DNA of 64,000 nt, from positions 1,984,001-2,048,000 of the forward strand of contig NC_052480.1 in NCBI RefSeq assembly GCF_009730915.1, read 5' to 3'. Both the position numbers and the translations under genes were made by a program. Shown piece after piece: positions 1-12,640 of this stretch (position 1 is the stretch's first letter; every line of letters starts with the position of its first letter). This DNA is from Dioscorea cayenensis subsp. rotundata (Eukaryota; Streptophyta; Magnoliopsida; Dioscoreales; Dioscoreaceae). Under the pieces are notes generated by a model, which saw only the letters and a program-made list of their open reading frames with translations, was not told the origin of the DNA and ran no database searches.

Positions 1-359
1 TAATTTTCTAAATAATTTTTCTGGTGCCTCTTCGTTAATTCATATATTCTGCTTCTGCTGCCTCTACTTTCTTAATGTGCATCTGTTTGGATCAAAACTT
101 GAAATTTCCATGTTCATGCATATGACTATTTTTTATGCTTAGCAGCCAAGTTGAGGAGAATGAAAAAAAATATTGTCAGTTGGCACATTAGAAGTCAATG
201 AAGAAAAAGGAAAAATCTTTATTTCAATGAATTTCTACAAGCTCCATACCATATATAAACAAAGTTCTGCTCGCTTTATATCATGAGTTGTAGCCTCTTC
301 TATAGCCTCTAAAAATGAATTTATAATAAAAGTTTGAATTATATGATTTTCATGTGCAG

Positions 360-999
360 GTGGTAGCAGCCATGTGTTCCACTGTACCAACCCTTGGTAA
401 TGCAATCATGAAAGCTACTCATTGCAGTAAGTGGTCCTAAATACAGTTGGTTTTCTGTTAATTATATAGAATTAGATGCAGGAGTTAATATTTGCATACA
501 AAATTATGAATTATTTTAGTTCTGAATTATGACAACAAAGAACAACATTCTAATTTTTTTTTTTTAATGATAGTTTTCTGACTTAATTCTTATATTGGTT
601 CATTCAAAGCAGAATCATTCAATCTTGTTGTCAATAATGGATCTGCTGCTGGACAAGTAATATTTCATGTAAGTCATGATACTGAAAATTAACCAACCTA
701 ATAAAATACTTACAATTCCGATGTTCACTGCATCAATTACTTGTTCTTATCTTGCAGACTCATCTGCACATAATTCCTCGTAAAGCAGGTGATCAGTTAT
801 GGCCTTCTGAGGTAATTAATATACTCTGTCTGATGCTTATCATGGATGGAATCAATTCACTGATATATTCTCGAACCTACAGAGCTTTAGACGACAGTCC
901 TTGGAACAAAACTCGGAAACCTTTGTTCTAGTAAAATCCATCAAGGAACAACTCTCCTCTGCCGATGAATCTACACCTGCAAACAACTCAGAAGATTAA
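360..999 (+). CDS. HINT4: HINT4-like HIT-domain protein, 3' part (5' exons lie outside the window)
   Basis: Four exons are visible: 360-426, 613-668, 758-811 and 883-999. All introns are GT-AG and the joined exons stay in frame for 97 residues plus stop. The histidine triad H-T-H-L-H-I-I is split by the intron after 668 and is followed by PRK. Upstream lies the KAT/SFNLVVNNG segment and downstream SFRRQSLEQ, the order I recall for Arabidopsis HINT4 (adenylylsulfatase / APS phosphorylase branch of the HIT superfamily). HIT proteins use the triad to form a nucleotidyl-His intermediate and hydrolyse or phosphorolyse nucleotide substrates. The N-terminal half of the HIT fold is missing only because the window starts inside the gene. 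Membership of the HIT family is firm; the HINT4 assignment rests on remembered similarity. Confidence 0.85.
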
Positions 1000-3300
1000 T
1001 GGTTGCTTAGTGAATTCTACATACACTAGCATTTACCTTTGTTTATAATATATACACTCTTTATGTGCGCCAATGTCCAGAACTTGCTGCTGAAAAGTGC
1101 AGAGGATGATAACACCAAGTTGGTTCACAACTCAGGTTTGTACCATCATATTTGAATATTTAGTTCTCAGATTACTTGTTTTAAATGCAATTAAAGAAGT
1201 TTGACATGAATATATGCAAACAATTGGAGTAAACCAATGCCATGTGAGACAAAACCCTAATTATGAAACCTGGTCAAACACAAACAGGAACATTCAATTC
1301 AACTCTAAGAAAAGCTTGCCTGGATTGCTTTGCTTGTCCTTTTTAGAGATATTAATCTAAAGTTATTGAAAGTATAGCTCTTGTACTACATTGACCATTT
1401 TGCTTTCTGAATCTGAACATGTGAGACATCTTTTTATAGTTCACACTAAAGTTTCTTAATTACTAGTGAATTCTGAATTAAGTTCATGAAAACATAACTC
1501 AGGTTGGAGATTCAATTGGATCAATGCGAAAAAACCATTAGTTCGAGAAATGCAACAAATTTCAGCTTATGGGTTGGGATTCAAGAACTAGGGTTTGTTG
1601 TACATTTATTTTATTTTATTTTTATCTCTAAATATCAAAGTATAGGATGCAGAGTCTTCAAGGTCAAAAAGGCGAAAATCCGAAACCTTGTTAAGAGTTC
1701 CTCTTTACATGATTATTGTAAACAGATGCACTTTTACAAACCAAGGGATTAAATAAAACATGATTAGCATTCCCAGAGCTCTGAAGGATTCGATTTGGAA
1801 AATAAGAGGGCTGTTCTAGGGACAAACTCAGACAAGCATGCATTTATCTAATCTTTCTCTTTACTCTCTCTCTCTCTCTTAATCTTGATATATTCTTTAA
1901 TCTATGAAAACCAAGGACAAAATGAAATTAAGAAGGGTTTAACGTTAATGATTCTTATAATACATAGTTCATGTTGAAATCTGGTTCATTAGAACAAGGG
2001 CTTAATAAGGGTCAAGCCATTGAAGGCGTGTGTTTGTATAGAGAATAAGACTATGGAATAAAAGACCTCTTATTTATGAAATTATAATACTTTAAAATAC
2101 TATATGTATATGCATATCTGTATCTTTTCTTCTTCTTTATTGCTGATGGTAGCTGTCTTACCCTAAGAATAGTTTATTATCTTATTTGAGAATAAGGGTA
2201 GAAGTTTGAATTTTGTATTCACATTTTTACTGTTGTAATCAATGATTAATATTTGGTAGTGTTTATTAAATAATTATGATTGATGATTAATTAAATTTTG
2301 TAAAACAAATTACTCTAGTTGTTTAATGATTCCCTTATATATATATATATATAACGGAAATCACAAAAATAAAATAAAAAGCCTGTGCAAGCCAAAGATG
2401 GAACCCTCAACCCTTTCTTCATTAGAAAGGAGTATAACATGCCAAATTTTGCTCTTATACTGTTGGTCATAATATTACTATTTAGTGAATGAAATCTAGT
2501 TTATTTTTTCCATAACTAATTTGTAGTTCATCAAAATAATTTATAAATGAAATCTAGTTTATTATATAATTTTTTACGAAATTTTTTATTATAAGAGATC
2601 TTTAAAGGTGGGTTTTGTCTATTTTATCTAAGTAAAAAAAAAATAAAATAAATAATCCATCTCCATATACATTTCAAAATTATAATATTGATTAAAAAAA
2701 ATTTTTCTTTGAAAAAGTGGATAAACCACATGCATTAAAAAAAAATTAATTAAAAATATTAACAATCATGAACAAGTGAAAAATTTTGTTTGATAAAATG
2801 AGTTTATATCAATACTGTTACTCATATAAACTTATTATTATTATTATTATTATTTGGAAATGTTTACTCTCTCTTCTCAACTTGTTATCGGTCCAAGTGC
2901 ATGGCTTTAATATATATATATATATATATATAAATATATATAAATATATTTAAACGTGTGCTTGTTTTCCGAGGAGGCACGGGCGCTCCGCCGATTTCTC
3001 CAAGATTAAGCTCTCTCTCTCTCTCAGTTCTTAGGGTTTCAATACTTAATAACTCTTCTCTATTTCTCTATTGAACACTGTGCCATCCTAACACTACCTC
3101 TCCTCCTCCTCCTCCTCACTCTTTTATCTTTTATTACCCTTGTAACTTGCTAAAGTACCATATACTAATACTCTTTATTAATTTTTATAATCATCTCTCA
3201 TTATCTCTTTGCTTTCTTTCTACTCTCCCTAGAAGCAACGTTGTTAATTATTTCTCATTTTATATATATATATATATATATAGAATAATTAAGCAAGATC
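1000..3300. other. AT-rich intergenic DNA without a recognisable gene
   Basis: This lies between the HINT4-like gene and the upstream region of the BBM-like gene. The first few hundred bases are probably HINT4 3' UTR. The rest is AT-rich with (TA)n runs near 2338 and 2907 and a (TTA)n run near 2830-2853. The motif GTGGATAAACCACA at 2717-2730, preceded by an A-rich run, resembles the 3' end shared by the two LINE remnants. A short open frame at 1504-1752 has no recognisable domain. Confidence 0.6.
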
Positions 3301-3319
3301 TCCAATCCTAAAAATGGAG

Positions 3320-3460
3320 GACGTGGCCCTAGATACATGAACGCTTAAAGCCATGCATGGCGGGGATGCATGCATGCATGCATGCATCTACCCACGTGGA
3401 CCATTACTTTACATGCATGCATGTATTTACGTACGTAGATACGTATGTATACGTGTGTGA
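3320..3460. promoter_or_regulatory. Cluster of RY (CATGCA) and ACGT-core motifs upstream of the BBM-like gene
   Basis: Within about 140 bp there are several CATGCA (RY) motifs, including a (TGCA)n run at about 3366-3387. The same stretch holds a palindromic G-box CCACGTGG at 3392-3399, TACGTACGTA at 3428-3437 and two further ACGT cores. RY elements bind B3 factors (ABI3/FUS3/LEC2 type) and G-boxes bind bZIP/bHLH factors. It sits about 1.3 kb upstream of the ATG of the next gene. The motifs are seen; regulatory function is inference, and part of the density comes from the simple TGCA repeat. Confidence 0.35.
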
Positions 3461-4675
3461 AGAGGTCTCTTGTTTTGTTTTGGCTTGTCCATTCACTTTC
3501 TCTTTTAATCTCTCTCTCCTTTTTCTTTTATGTGTGTGTATATATATATATATATAAAATAAATCTCTTTCTCTTTCTCTTTCTTCTCTTTCTTGGTTGG
3601 GGTTTGGGAAGGAGTAAGGGTTGATATGATTATAAGATTAGATTACCGAGAGGCATTTATTTTGACTGTAGGGGCAGGCTTTGTAGAAATATATATATAT
3701 ATTTTATATATATATATATAAGGATAGAAAAAGAGCCTTAGGGGAGGGGCCATGCATGTGTTTTACCACCTTTGATTCCTTCCTTGACGGTCAAACTTTC
3801 AGCAAGCAGTGCTACCACCGAGATAGAATTAAAATCAATATCAAATATCTTAATGTTAATTAATCCCACTGTGTTTTACATACAAAGAAAGAGAAAGAAA
3901 GAGAATGCTCTGAGAATGAAAGCAGAAGCCCAATAGCCCGGAAGACAAGGAGTCCTGTCCTCATTTAGGACACACCCTCTGAGGTACCCTCCTCCTCCTC
4001 CTCCTCCTCCTCCTTCTTTCCTTTTAATTTCATCAACTAATTAAACCAACAAACATATACATAAGATATATAGTTTCTGTAAGTGTGTTAAGGTGGCATG
4101 ATGGTCATGCATGCAGAGCAGGAGGTGGCATAAGAATGGAGGTTGGTGGGAAGCATTAGGAGACTGCTCTCCTGACTAAGTGACACCCAAGCATATATAG
4201 GCTTTTGAATAAATGGGTGCAGGTGGAGAAGAGCCTCCTTATTCTTATATATGTTTCCTTGATTTTTTTTTTCTTCTTTTTTTAATATAATTTAAAGGTC
4301 ACTATCCTTAGCACTTGTCAGAAATCAACTTCTACAGGTGTGCTTCTAGGACTTAGATTACAGTGTCAAACAAACTACCCTAATTAACTCTATGGTGTAT
4401 TCACATTTGTATATACATATATATATATCATATATATCTGTACATTTTATTATTATTAGTATTATAGAAAAGTGAGTGTCTTCTAGTGTTTGAAATGTTT
4501 ACCTTCATTCAGGTTCTCTCTTTCCAAGCCCCAATGCACTGCTGCTCTGCACCTATCACTGCACCATCCCTCTCTCTCTCTCTCTCTCTCTCTATCCCTT
4601 TGTAAGGACTGACCCTACAAAGGCTTCTCCTTTCCCATAAAACGACAGCAGCACCTCCCTTCACTTCTCCCATAT

Positions 4676-4686
4676 CCATAAATAGC
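4676..4686 (+). promoter_or_regulatory. Probable TATA box of the BBM-like gene
   Basis: The sequence TCCATAAATAG lies about 70 bp upstream of the ATG at 4752. A CT-rich tract (about 4570-4595) lies before it and a TTTC-rich leader follows. Spacing fits a start of transcription near 4705-4715. Confidence 0.4.
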
Positions 4687-4751
4687 TCCAGAGTTGCCAG
4701 CCAAACCTCTTCTTCAACTCTGTGTTTGTCTTTCTTTCTTTCTTTCTTTAA

Positions 4752-7700
4752 ATGGGCTCTATGAACAACTGGTTAGCTTTCTCTCTTTCACCTCAAGATC
4801 TCCAACCTTCACAAACTCCTCAAACACACATCACAGCCGCTGAAGCAACCACTGATATCTCCTCTGACTGCTTTGGTCTCTCTGGCACTCATGACTCCTC
4901 CTCTGGCATCCCTTCTCTTCCCCATGGCTCTTTTCTCAGTCTGGGATTCTTACAACAGAACTCACCATCAACCTCAAGGTAATATTTTATATTTACTTGA
5001 TCTCTTTGCATATATAATCCATCTATTAATTTGTATATATATATATGTTTATACATTTCTTGGATTTTGTTTTGGTTAAAGATTGGGGGATGAAGGGGAT
5101 GGAATTTAAAGGGAGTTCATCAGAGTTATCTATGTTAGTTGTTGGATCAAGTAGTAATCAGACTAACACCATGGAAGATGATGAGCCAAAGCTTGAAGAC
5201 TTTCTTGGTGGCAACTCCTTCTCTGACAATGATCAGAAACTTCATCCAGGTGCTTATGATCATAGTACCAATGAACACCATTACTTGTTCTCCAACTGTT
5301 CTTTGCAGCTCCCAGCTACTGCAACAGTAGCAGCATCAACACCAAATGGGGGAGGATTGATTAATCATAGTACAGGATCAGGTGGTAGCTCTATTGGCTT
5401 GTCAATGATCAAGACTTGGTTGAGAAACCAGCCAGCACCAGTGCAGCAACCAGAGAGCTTGAATAATGATAGTGTTGATCATGCTGTTGCTTCAATGGTT
5501 GGGAACTCACAGGGGTTATCTTTATCGATGAGTTCCGGCACCGTCACCGCATCAGGGTCTCAGTCAAGCTCTTCGCTGCCTTTAATGGTGGTGGGTGGTG
5601 GTGGTTGTGGAGGAGAAGCTGGTTCTTCTTCATTGGATGAAAAGCATAAGGGAAGTGCAAGTGGTATTGATGCACAGAATGGAGCTATAGCTATAGAGGC
5701 AGTGCAAAGGAAATCTATTGATACATTTGGCCAGAGGACTTCCATTTACAGGGGTGTAACAAGGTTTTGAATTGCACTTCCTAACATGCTTAATTAAAAT
5801 CTTATGATAAGTTTGCTGATATTTATTTATATTCATGTTTTGATTTATAGACATAGGTGGACTGGAAGGTATGAAGCTCATCTCTGGGATAATAGTTGTA
5901 GAAGAGAAGGACAAACTAGGAAGGGGAGACAAGGTGCATGAATGAATAAATTTTAATTCTAACAATTAAGTTAATTATATTTCTTATTGTGTTCATGAGT
6001 GCTGACATCTCTTTTCATTATTATTTTTTCTTTTCTATTCTGCTGGATCATTGCCAACAATGACTTTAATTAATGCCAACTCCTTGCAGTGTATTTGGGT
6101 AAGGAAATTTATATATGTGTATATAAATATATCTTGTGTACTTTCTTAATTTATTTGTTGTTATCATGGATTGGTTTTCATTGATCATATGTATAAAAGG
6201 TGGTTATGATAAGGAAGATAAAGCAGCAAGAGCTTATGATTTGGCTGCTTTAAAGTATTGGGGTACTACTACAACTACTAATTTTCCTGTAAGTTTTCTT
6301 TAATTGTTTCTTGGTTCCTTTTATTTGGAAATCAATAAATTAAGCTTGGTATTTTGATTATCTTGTGTTTTATTAGATAAGTAACTATGAGAAAGAGTTG
6401 GAGGAAATGAAACACATGACAAGGCAAGAGTATGTTGCATCTCTTAGAAGGTAGTCTCCTCTATCATAAATTTAGAATCATTTAATCTTATTTCTATACA
6501 TAGTAATTAACAATGCTATGTATGCAGAAAGAGTAGTGGTTTTTCTCGAGGTGCTTCGATTTATCGAGGTGTTACTAGGTATGTGATAATTCACAATTCA
6601 GATTATTATTGTTCTTGATTATGTATGAATTAAGTGTTTTATATATGTTTCATTTGTTTCGGATGAAGTTATATATTAATTTGTTATTTTATGTGGCAGG
6701 CATCATCAGCATGGAAGATGGCAGGCAAGGATAGGCAGGGTGGCAGGGAACAAGGATCTCTATTTAGGCACTTTTAGTAAGTCCTTAATTAAAACAATTT
6801 AAACATCTTCATACATGATATCAATATAATACTGTGCCATTGAACCATTTTCATATATCAATGTCATGCTCTCCTTTCAATAAACAATGTTCACATACAT
6901 TTCTAATTCTGAAACTTAAATTCTTCAATGGCCTTACAATTTTTGTAGGCACACAAGAAGAGGCGGCAGAGGCATACGATATCGCAGCGATTAAATTTCG
7001 TGGACTAAATGCGGTGACAAACTTTGACATGAGTCGATATGATGTGAATAGCATTCTGGAGAGCAGCACTTTGCCGATCGGCGGTGCTGCTAAGCGTCTA
7101 AAGGATGCTTCAGAGAATGCAGAGGCAAGTGTCGATGGCCGGAGAATGGATGATGAGGCTATAACTTCACAGCTTACCGATGGAATGAACAGTTTTGGCA
7201 GCCATGGTTGGCCTACAATTGCATTCCAACAACCTCAACCTTTGGCATATCACTATCCTTATGGTCAGTACAGAGGTTGGTGCAAGCCTGAACAGGATTC
7301 CGTCGGCATTGCGCATAACTTGCAAGACCTTCAACAACTACATTTGAGTAACAACACTCATAATTTCTTTCAGCCGTCGGCAATCAATAATCTAATGTCT
7401 CTAGATTCATCGTCGTCCATGGAACACAGCACTGGATCAAACTCTGTGATCTATAACACTAGTGCTAATTATCAAGGAGGGTTCATTGGAGGGACTTCTG
7501 GATTTGCATTGCCGTTAGGCGGCACGGTTGTGGTCGATCAAAGCCGGAACAATCAATCGAGCAGCATTGAATACGAAAGCATGTTGCCAAATGCTTATTA
7601 TCACCTATCACAGCCAAATTCAGCAGGTCAGGTTGTTAAGGACAATGGATATGAGCAAAGTAGTTCTTGCAATACATGGATTCAAGCTTCAGTGCAAAGC

Positions 7701-7769
7701 ATGGAACCAAGTAGCAGCAATAACAACAATACTGGTCCTCCAATTTTCACAGTATGGAATGATGCATAG
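4752..7769 (+). CDS. BBM: BABY BOOM/PLETHORA-type AP2 transcription factor (AIL family)
   Basis: Nine exons: 4752-4978, 5082-5763, 5851-5933, 6090-6098, 6200-6288, 6377-6450, 6528-6578, 6700-6776 and 6949-7769, giving about 703 residues. Two AP2 domains are present: the first from [20 protein letters not shown] through exon 5, the second from [20 protein letters not shown] into exon 9, joined by the conserved [16 protein letters not shown] linker. Lineage motifs are WLAFSLSP at the N-terminus, [24 protein letters not shown] (BBM-specific), [10 protein letters not shown] and a C-terminal FTVWND. Such proteins are nuclear regulators of embryo and meristem identity. Exon 4 is the family's 9-nt microexon. 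Oddity: exon 1 ends in phase 2 while exon 2 needs phase 1, so the strong donor at 4979 and the acceptor ending at 5081 do not join in frame (see findings). Everything from exon 2 onward is in frame. Confidence 0.9.
6090..6098 (+). other. 9-nt microexon of the BBM-like gene
   Basis: The bases TGTATTTGG between a CAG acceptor and a GTAAGG donor encode the V-Y-L-G step inside the first AP2 domain. Joining exon 3 (ending CAA G) to this and to exon 5 (GT GGT TAT GAT) gives RQVYLGGYDK in frame, as in other AINTEGUMENTA-like genes. It is listed separately because gene finders usually miss it. Confidence 0.9.
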
Positions 7770-9672
7770 ATTTTGATTAGTTTTTTTTTTTCCTTTTTTG
7801 ATCAGCAAGTTAGGGAAGTTGGCTGAAAGATAGTAGACTGGTTTTTAGTTTTAACATAGGATTGAACTTTGAAATGTTTTGGGGGAATTAGTCATGCTTT
7901 GTAAGTAAATTTCAGAGAATAATTATTTGGAGGTTGTATTAATGTTTGGATTTTGTTTTTATTTTGAGTGAAAATTGTGAGACAAGATGCATGAGGACAT
8001 GGAAGACATGATTCCATTATCTTAATATATTTAAATTTATATAATAAATGGATATTTATGCATGTTTTACGTGAGTATTTAAATAGCACGCATTCACGTA
8101 TGCATGGGGAATCCCACATGCAGGACTTGGCCTTGAACATGGTGAGCTTTGTCCACCCACATCCCTGACAAACATAAGACATGCATGCATCCTTCTCTCT
8201 CTCTCTCTCACACTCTTATTCAGGTCTTCTTCTTAATTCTTGTTTGAAAGAAGGACCTTAAAGAAGGGAAATGGAGCACCGTTTTAGGGCACCAATGGTG
8301 AAGAATGGGTTGCTTTTCATGGCAGGGAAAACCACCCAACCACTTCCATTTGATTTGATGGCAGAGTTTGGGAAAATAATGGAGTGTTTGATTAGGATCT
8401 TTTGGAGTGTTGGGTTGATGGACTTTTTTGATTGGATGTTTTTATTTTATTTTATTTTATTTTATTTTTTGGGGATAGTATGCATGCACTTTCCAAGAAG
8501 ATAACATCATTTGCACTTCATTTTAGTAACTTTAGTGAGTTGTTTTCTTTGGCTTTGGTTAGTTAATTTTGGTGTTATGGTTGAAAAAGGAATAAGTGAT
8601 AGTTAAAATTTAAAACCTTCATGGGAGGTAATTTGATATAATTTTCTTTTACTGATCTTTATTTTTGAAAGAAATTATATATAAAATTAAGAGGAGGCTA
8701 CATATGTGGCTCATCATATATTTATATTGATTCAGTTCTTATTGTTGTCATTACTCTAAAATGTAAGATCATGATAGAAAAAATAAATAAATAAATAAAG
8801 AGTTCAATTAACTTAAACAGTAGATCTCTTCAGTTTTTTTTTTACACATTTCTAAAAGGTTAAGTAAGCCAAGCCAACAATGTATATAACTCTACTGACC
8901 ACAATAATTGATTCGTCATAAGTAGGAACAGTATTAATTGAACATTAATTGATCTATAATAATAAAAAAAAAAATAAACTCTCAAATATTCATATCATAT
9001 ATTAATGGGTTCTGTAAAAACTTATCAACCTTATTTTTTATAAAATAAATAAATCATAAATTTATATATATATAAAAAAAAACAAATACAAAGCAAGATA
9101 AGAATCCATTAATGGGTGTGGCAACAAATAGACAAAACAAAAATTTCATATAATTCAAACCACTTATCTTAATTATTTTTGTAATTCTTTTACCATGCCA
9201 AGTAATATATATATATATCATTTTAATGTTGGATATCATGGAATTTACATTAGAGGTGCATCAAAACTGTTGATTCTCTTGGAGCTTAAAATAGTACCCA
9301 AAATTGAAAGAAATGTTGGCACAATTGTTCATTCAAATTAACTTGAATTCACTTTCATATATATATATATATCCAGAATGAAATTAAAATCATGAAGGTA
9401 ATTCAAAATTTATATCCAACAACCAGAGACATACCACCAGTGTCATAATATGTACACCAAGAAGAGAATAAATATGATACAAACAGTACTATATTACTGC
9501 ATTATATATGATCCTGAGTCACAATTTCTTGAAAGAAACAAAGTACTCTGCCCTTCTTTTTCTTTGCCAAATTGCATGTTGAAATATTCAAGAATTAAAT
9601 ATCATCTTGGAATCCAAACAAACATGTATATCTGACATAAAACCTTCCAAATTATATATCAACATGCATGAA
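7770..9672. other. Intergenic region between convergent BBM-like and CFL1-like genes
   Basis: This holds the BBM-like 3' UTR and then AT-rich DNA. A CATG-rich stretch lies at 8100-8190, a CT run at 8193-8208 and a TTTTA pentanucleotide run at about 8440-8467. A 77-codon open frame (8271-8504) with a good start context begins after the CT-rich stretch; see findings. No other coding signal is seen. Confidence 0.5.
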
Positions 9673-10349
9673 CTAATGCAACAAACTGAGGGTTTTCAGA
9701 GGCTTTGTTGCATGATACATTGGCAGTGAATAATGCATGTACTTGCAATTAGGACATGATGGTGAGGACTTGCAAAGCATGACAAGAAGATGGCAATTGG
9801 CACAAGCCACAGCCACCATATTAGCATTTGAACTCATGCTATCATTAAGCTTATTCCATGAATATTCCTCTTCTCTCTTCTTTGAGCTTGAGAAGCTACT
9901 TGAGATGTTTAGCTCCAAGTCTAGTTTTTGTTCCTTTGGCCTGCTCCAACTCTTTCTTAATGTTTTCCTATTCAAATAATACATCCTCCCTGACTGCATG
10001 CATATATGCAACATTAATTATTAATCCATGCAAACAGATCAAAACTTAATTAGTCTACAGAGTATATATATATATATATATATCATCTATCCATATATAC
10101 ATGATATATATATATATTATTATGTATAGTAACAGAAGAATTAAAGTAAAGGAATAAACTTACTTGAAGGTCAAGGCATTGCTCCCAATGAAGAGGCAAA
10201 GGATCAACAGGATCAAGCTCAATGTTTGCTTGAGAGATTGGAAGATGATGATCCCAAGTGAAGTACTTCCTCTTCTTGCAAGAATTGATCACTGGATTGT
10301 TTGAAGTATCAGAAAAGGTGGTTGATAAAGAGAGCTTTACATCCTCCAT
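9673..10349 (-). CDS. CFL1: CFL1-like WW-domain protein
   Basis: Two exons on the minus strand, 10349-10164 and 9993-9673, encode 168 residues; the GT-AG intron is 9994-10163. The ATG at 10349 gives MEDVKLSLS. The WW domain spans the intron: DPLPLHWEQCLDLQ, then SGRMYYLNRKTLRKSWSRP, with both tryptophans, the YY pair and the terminal proline. It is followed by KEQKLDLELN. The C-terminus has two CxxC-type pairs (ACANCHLL and SCPNCKYMH) that could bind zinc. This matches my memory of the plant CURLY FLAG LEAF1 family, where CFL1 binds HDG1-type homeodomain factors and affects cuticle development. Family membership is firm from the sequence; the biological role is transferred from that family. 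Confidence 0.85.
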
Positions 10350-10568
10350 GGCCTTCAAACTATTTCTGTGGACATGGCAATGGAGAGAGACAGAGACAGA
10401 AAGACCTTAAATATGGACTAGACCATTGAACCTCTTTGAAGAAGGGCAGGTCAAGCATTAAAAGTTACAAGTGGAGAAGGTTTAGATTACACTGATAAGT
10501 ATATATAACTAAGATCCTTGTGATCATCACCACCATTAATGTAATAGCATGTAGTATGAGAGATACAA

Positions 10569-10599
<31 letters not shown>

Positions 10600-12640
10600 G
10601 AGGGAGTTAATGCTAATAACATCACCATTAATGATATAACTAGACCATCCATGCAGTGAATGGGCAAGGCATTGAGGAAGGAGTAAATATGAGTGTTTGG
10701 ATTTCATCACACATTTACACCAGTGCCAACTACAACCATTAATTAACTGAGGCACCTCCTTTTGGTTGTTGTTGGTCATGAACTCATTCAATGTTCTTTT
10801 TATCAATATCAATGGCAGCTTCCACACTAGAGTTCTCAATAATAACTCTTTATAAATATATATACGCATGGAGTACATCATATATATATATATATATATA
10901 TACTCCATATAATGTATAGAGAAATGTATAAAATGGTCCCTTGAGAATTTTCATTGGAGGAAAAACTAGCTATTCAACTCAAACTGAATGTTCTCTAGCT
11001 ACCACTGTTGGCATGGAATAAAGTGGTCCAATTAAGTACAAGTCCATGCATGCTTGGATGTATATGGTTAGAAAGAAGGTTTAGATTTAAGTTTTGGGAT
11101 TTATGAAATATTCAGACTTTTAATTAATGGCCGCATGACTAGCAATGAAAAATTGAATACTGGCATTGAAATCATCAAAATGAACATTTAAAACTACACC
11201 AATCATCAGCAACAACTACAACCAAAAGTTAATGCCATATGGTTTAATGATCTTCACACAAATAGAAAAAGTAATTAAAAAGGTTACTTAAGATACAAAA
11301 AGGTAATGATATTAATAAGACCACCTGAATGTAAGGGATATATATGAGAAACATTATAACTTCACTTGCATTGCATGTCTGTTTGTGTTGCATTGAACTG
11401 TTGAGAAGATTGAGATATATAGGAGTATATATTTATATAGATATAGATATTTTTTTCACTGCGGAAACATATATACATGCAGTAGTTCTTCATTAAATGA
11501 TTATAGTAATTGTTCTACAACTCAGTTAGTTGTATGTTGCAGGACAATTAGAGTGAAATTAATTCATTGTTCACATGTTGTTAAATTAAGGTGGAAAATG
11601 ACAATTTGACTTTTGGATTAATAAGTAATTTTCTTTTTTATATTTAACAAACTTAGCTAGAGTTGATATATGTCTTAATCAAGCCAGATAAAGAACTAGC
11701 CAGCTCTGTCAAACTTCAATCATCATCTTAATTACTTTGGTCTAAAACTCATATTTTTGAGATTAAAAACAGTTGTCTAGCATTATAAATTAATATATGT
11801 GTATATATATATAATTAAACAGATCAAGAGATGGTCATAGTTGGGACTTTGGCATTAATTGTTGAAGGTTGAAAGGGCAACTTCCTCAATATCTTAATTA
11901 ATTAAATGTAAGGCACTTGATTAGTCATTCATCATTCATTCAAATCATTGATTCAATCTGAGAAGGGGTGGATTTGGTGAAATATTTTTCCATAAGACTT
12001 ATAATTACACAGTGTAATGAACAGACGGAAAAGTTGGTGAAAGTAATGATTCCGTGTGAATTAATTAGAGTTTAGAGAGTTGCAAACAATGCCGGCTTTG
12101 TGCATGGTATATATATATATATATATTTGACCATATTTATGAAATATGTGTTAATGATTAGTTAGGATGTTTATTGAAACTTTAATTTGTAACATGTGCA
12201 CAAGGAAAAGAAAGTATAACAAGTTACGTATACAACTTGTTTATCTTACTTAATTATCAATTTTTATTTATCTATTTGTGTTTTTTTAATTTATTTTATT
12301 GATCATAAATATTATTTAAGGATAGATTTTTCTTTTCCTATTTGTTGTCAGTTTATTTAGTACATCATTTTATATGCAATTTTTATGTGCAATTCTAAAC
12401 CTAATAAAGAAAAATGGTTGTGTACTTAATGGGTAATTATTAATATATCTTTGACAAGAATCATATTTGCTTATATGTTGTAACAAAATGCTTTTATTTA
12501 CTTACATATATCTATAGTTGAAGATATATATTAATCATTTTATTTTATCATTTCTGTTTCTTAATATGAATGAAGTTAAAAAAAAATTTGTAACTTAAAT
12601 GATAATTTAGTTCTTTTAATAAAAGTTAGTTTTTTTTAAT
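10350..12640. other. AT-rich intergenic DNA upstream of the CFL1-like gene
   Basis: This holds the presumed CFL1-like promoter and leader, a GA/CT microsatellite at about 10567-10605, and (TA)n runs near 10880 and 12108. An open frame on the minus strand (10465-10908) is built largely from the microsatellites and is not credible as a gene. I see no other gene. Confidence 0.55.

Noticed and set aside
10465-10908. Minus-strand open frame of 147 codons upstream of the CFL1-like gene
   Set aside because: Much of it is translated (TA)n and (GA)n microsatellite; there is no domain and it overlaps the likely promoter.
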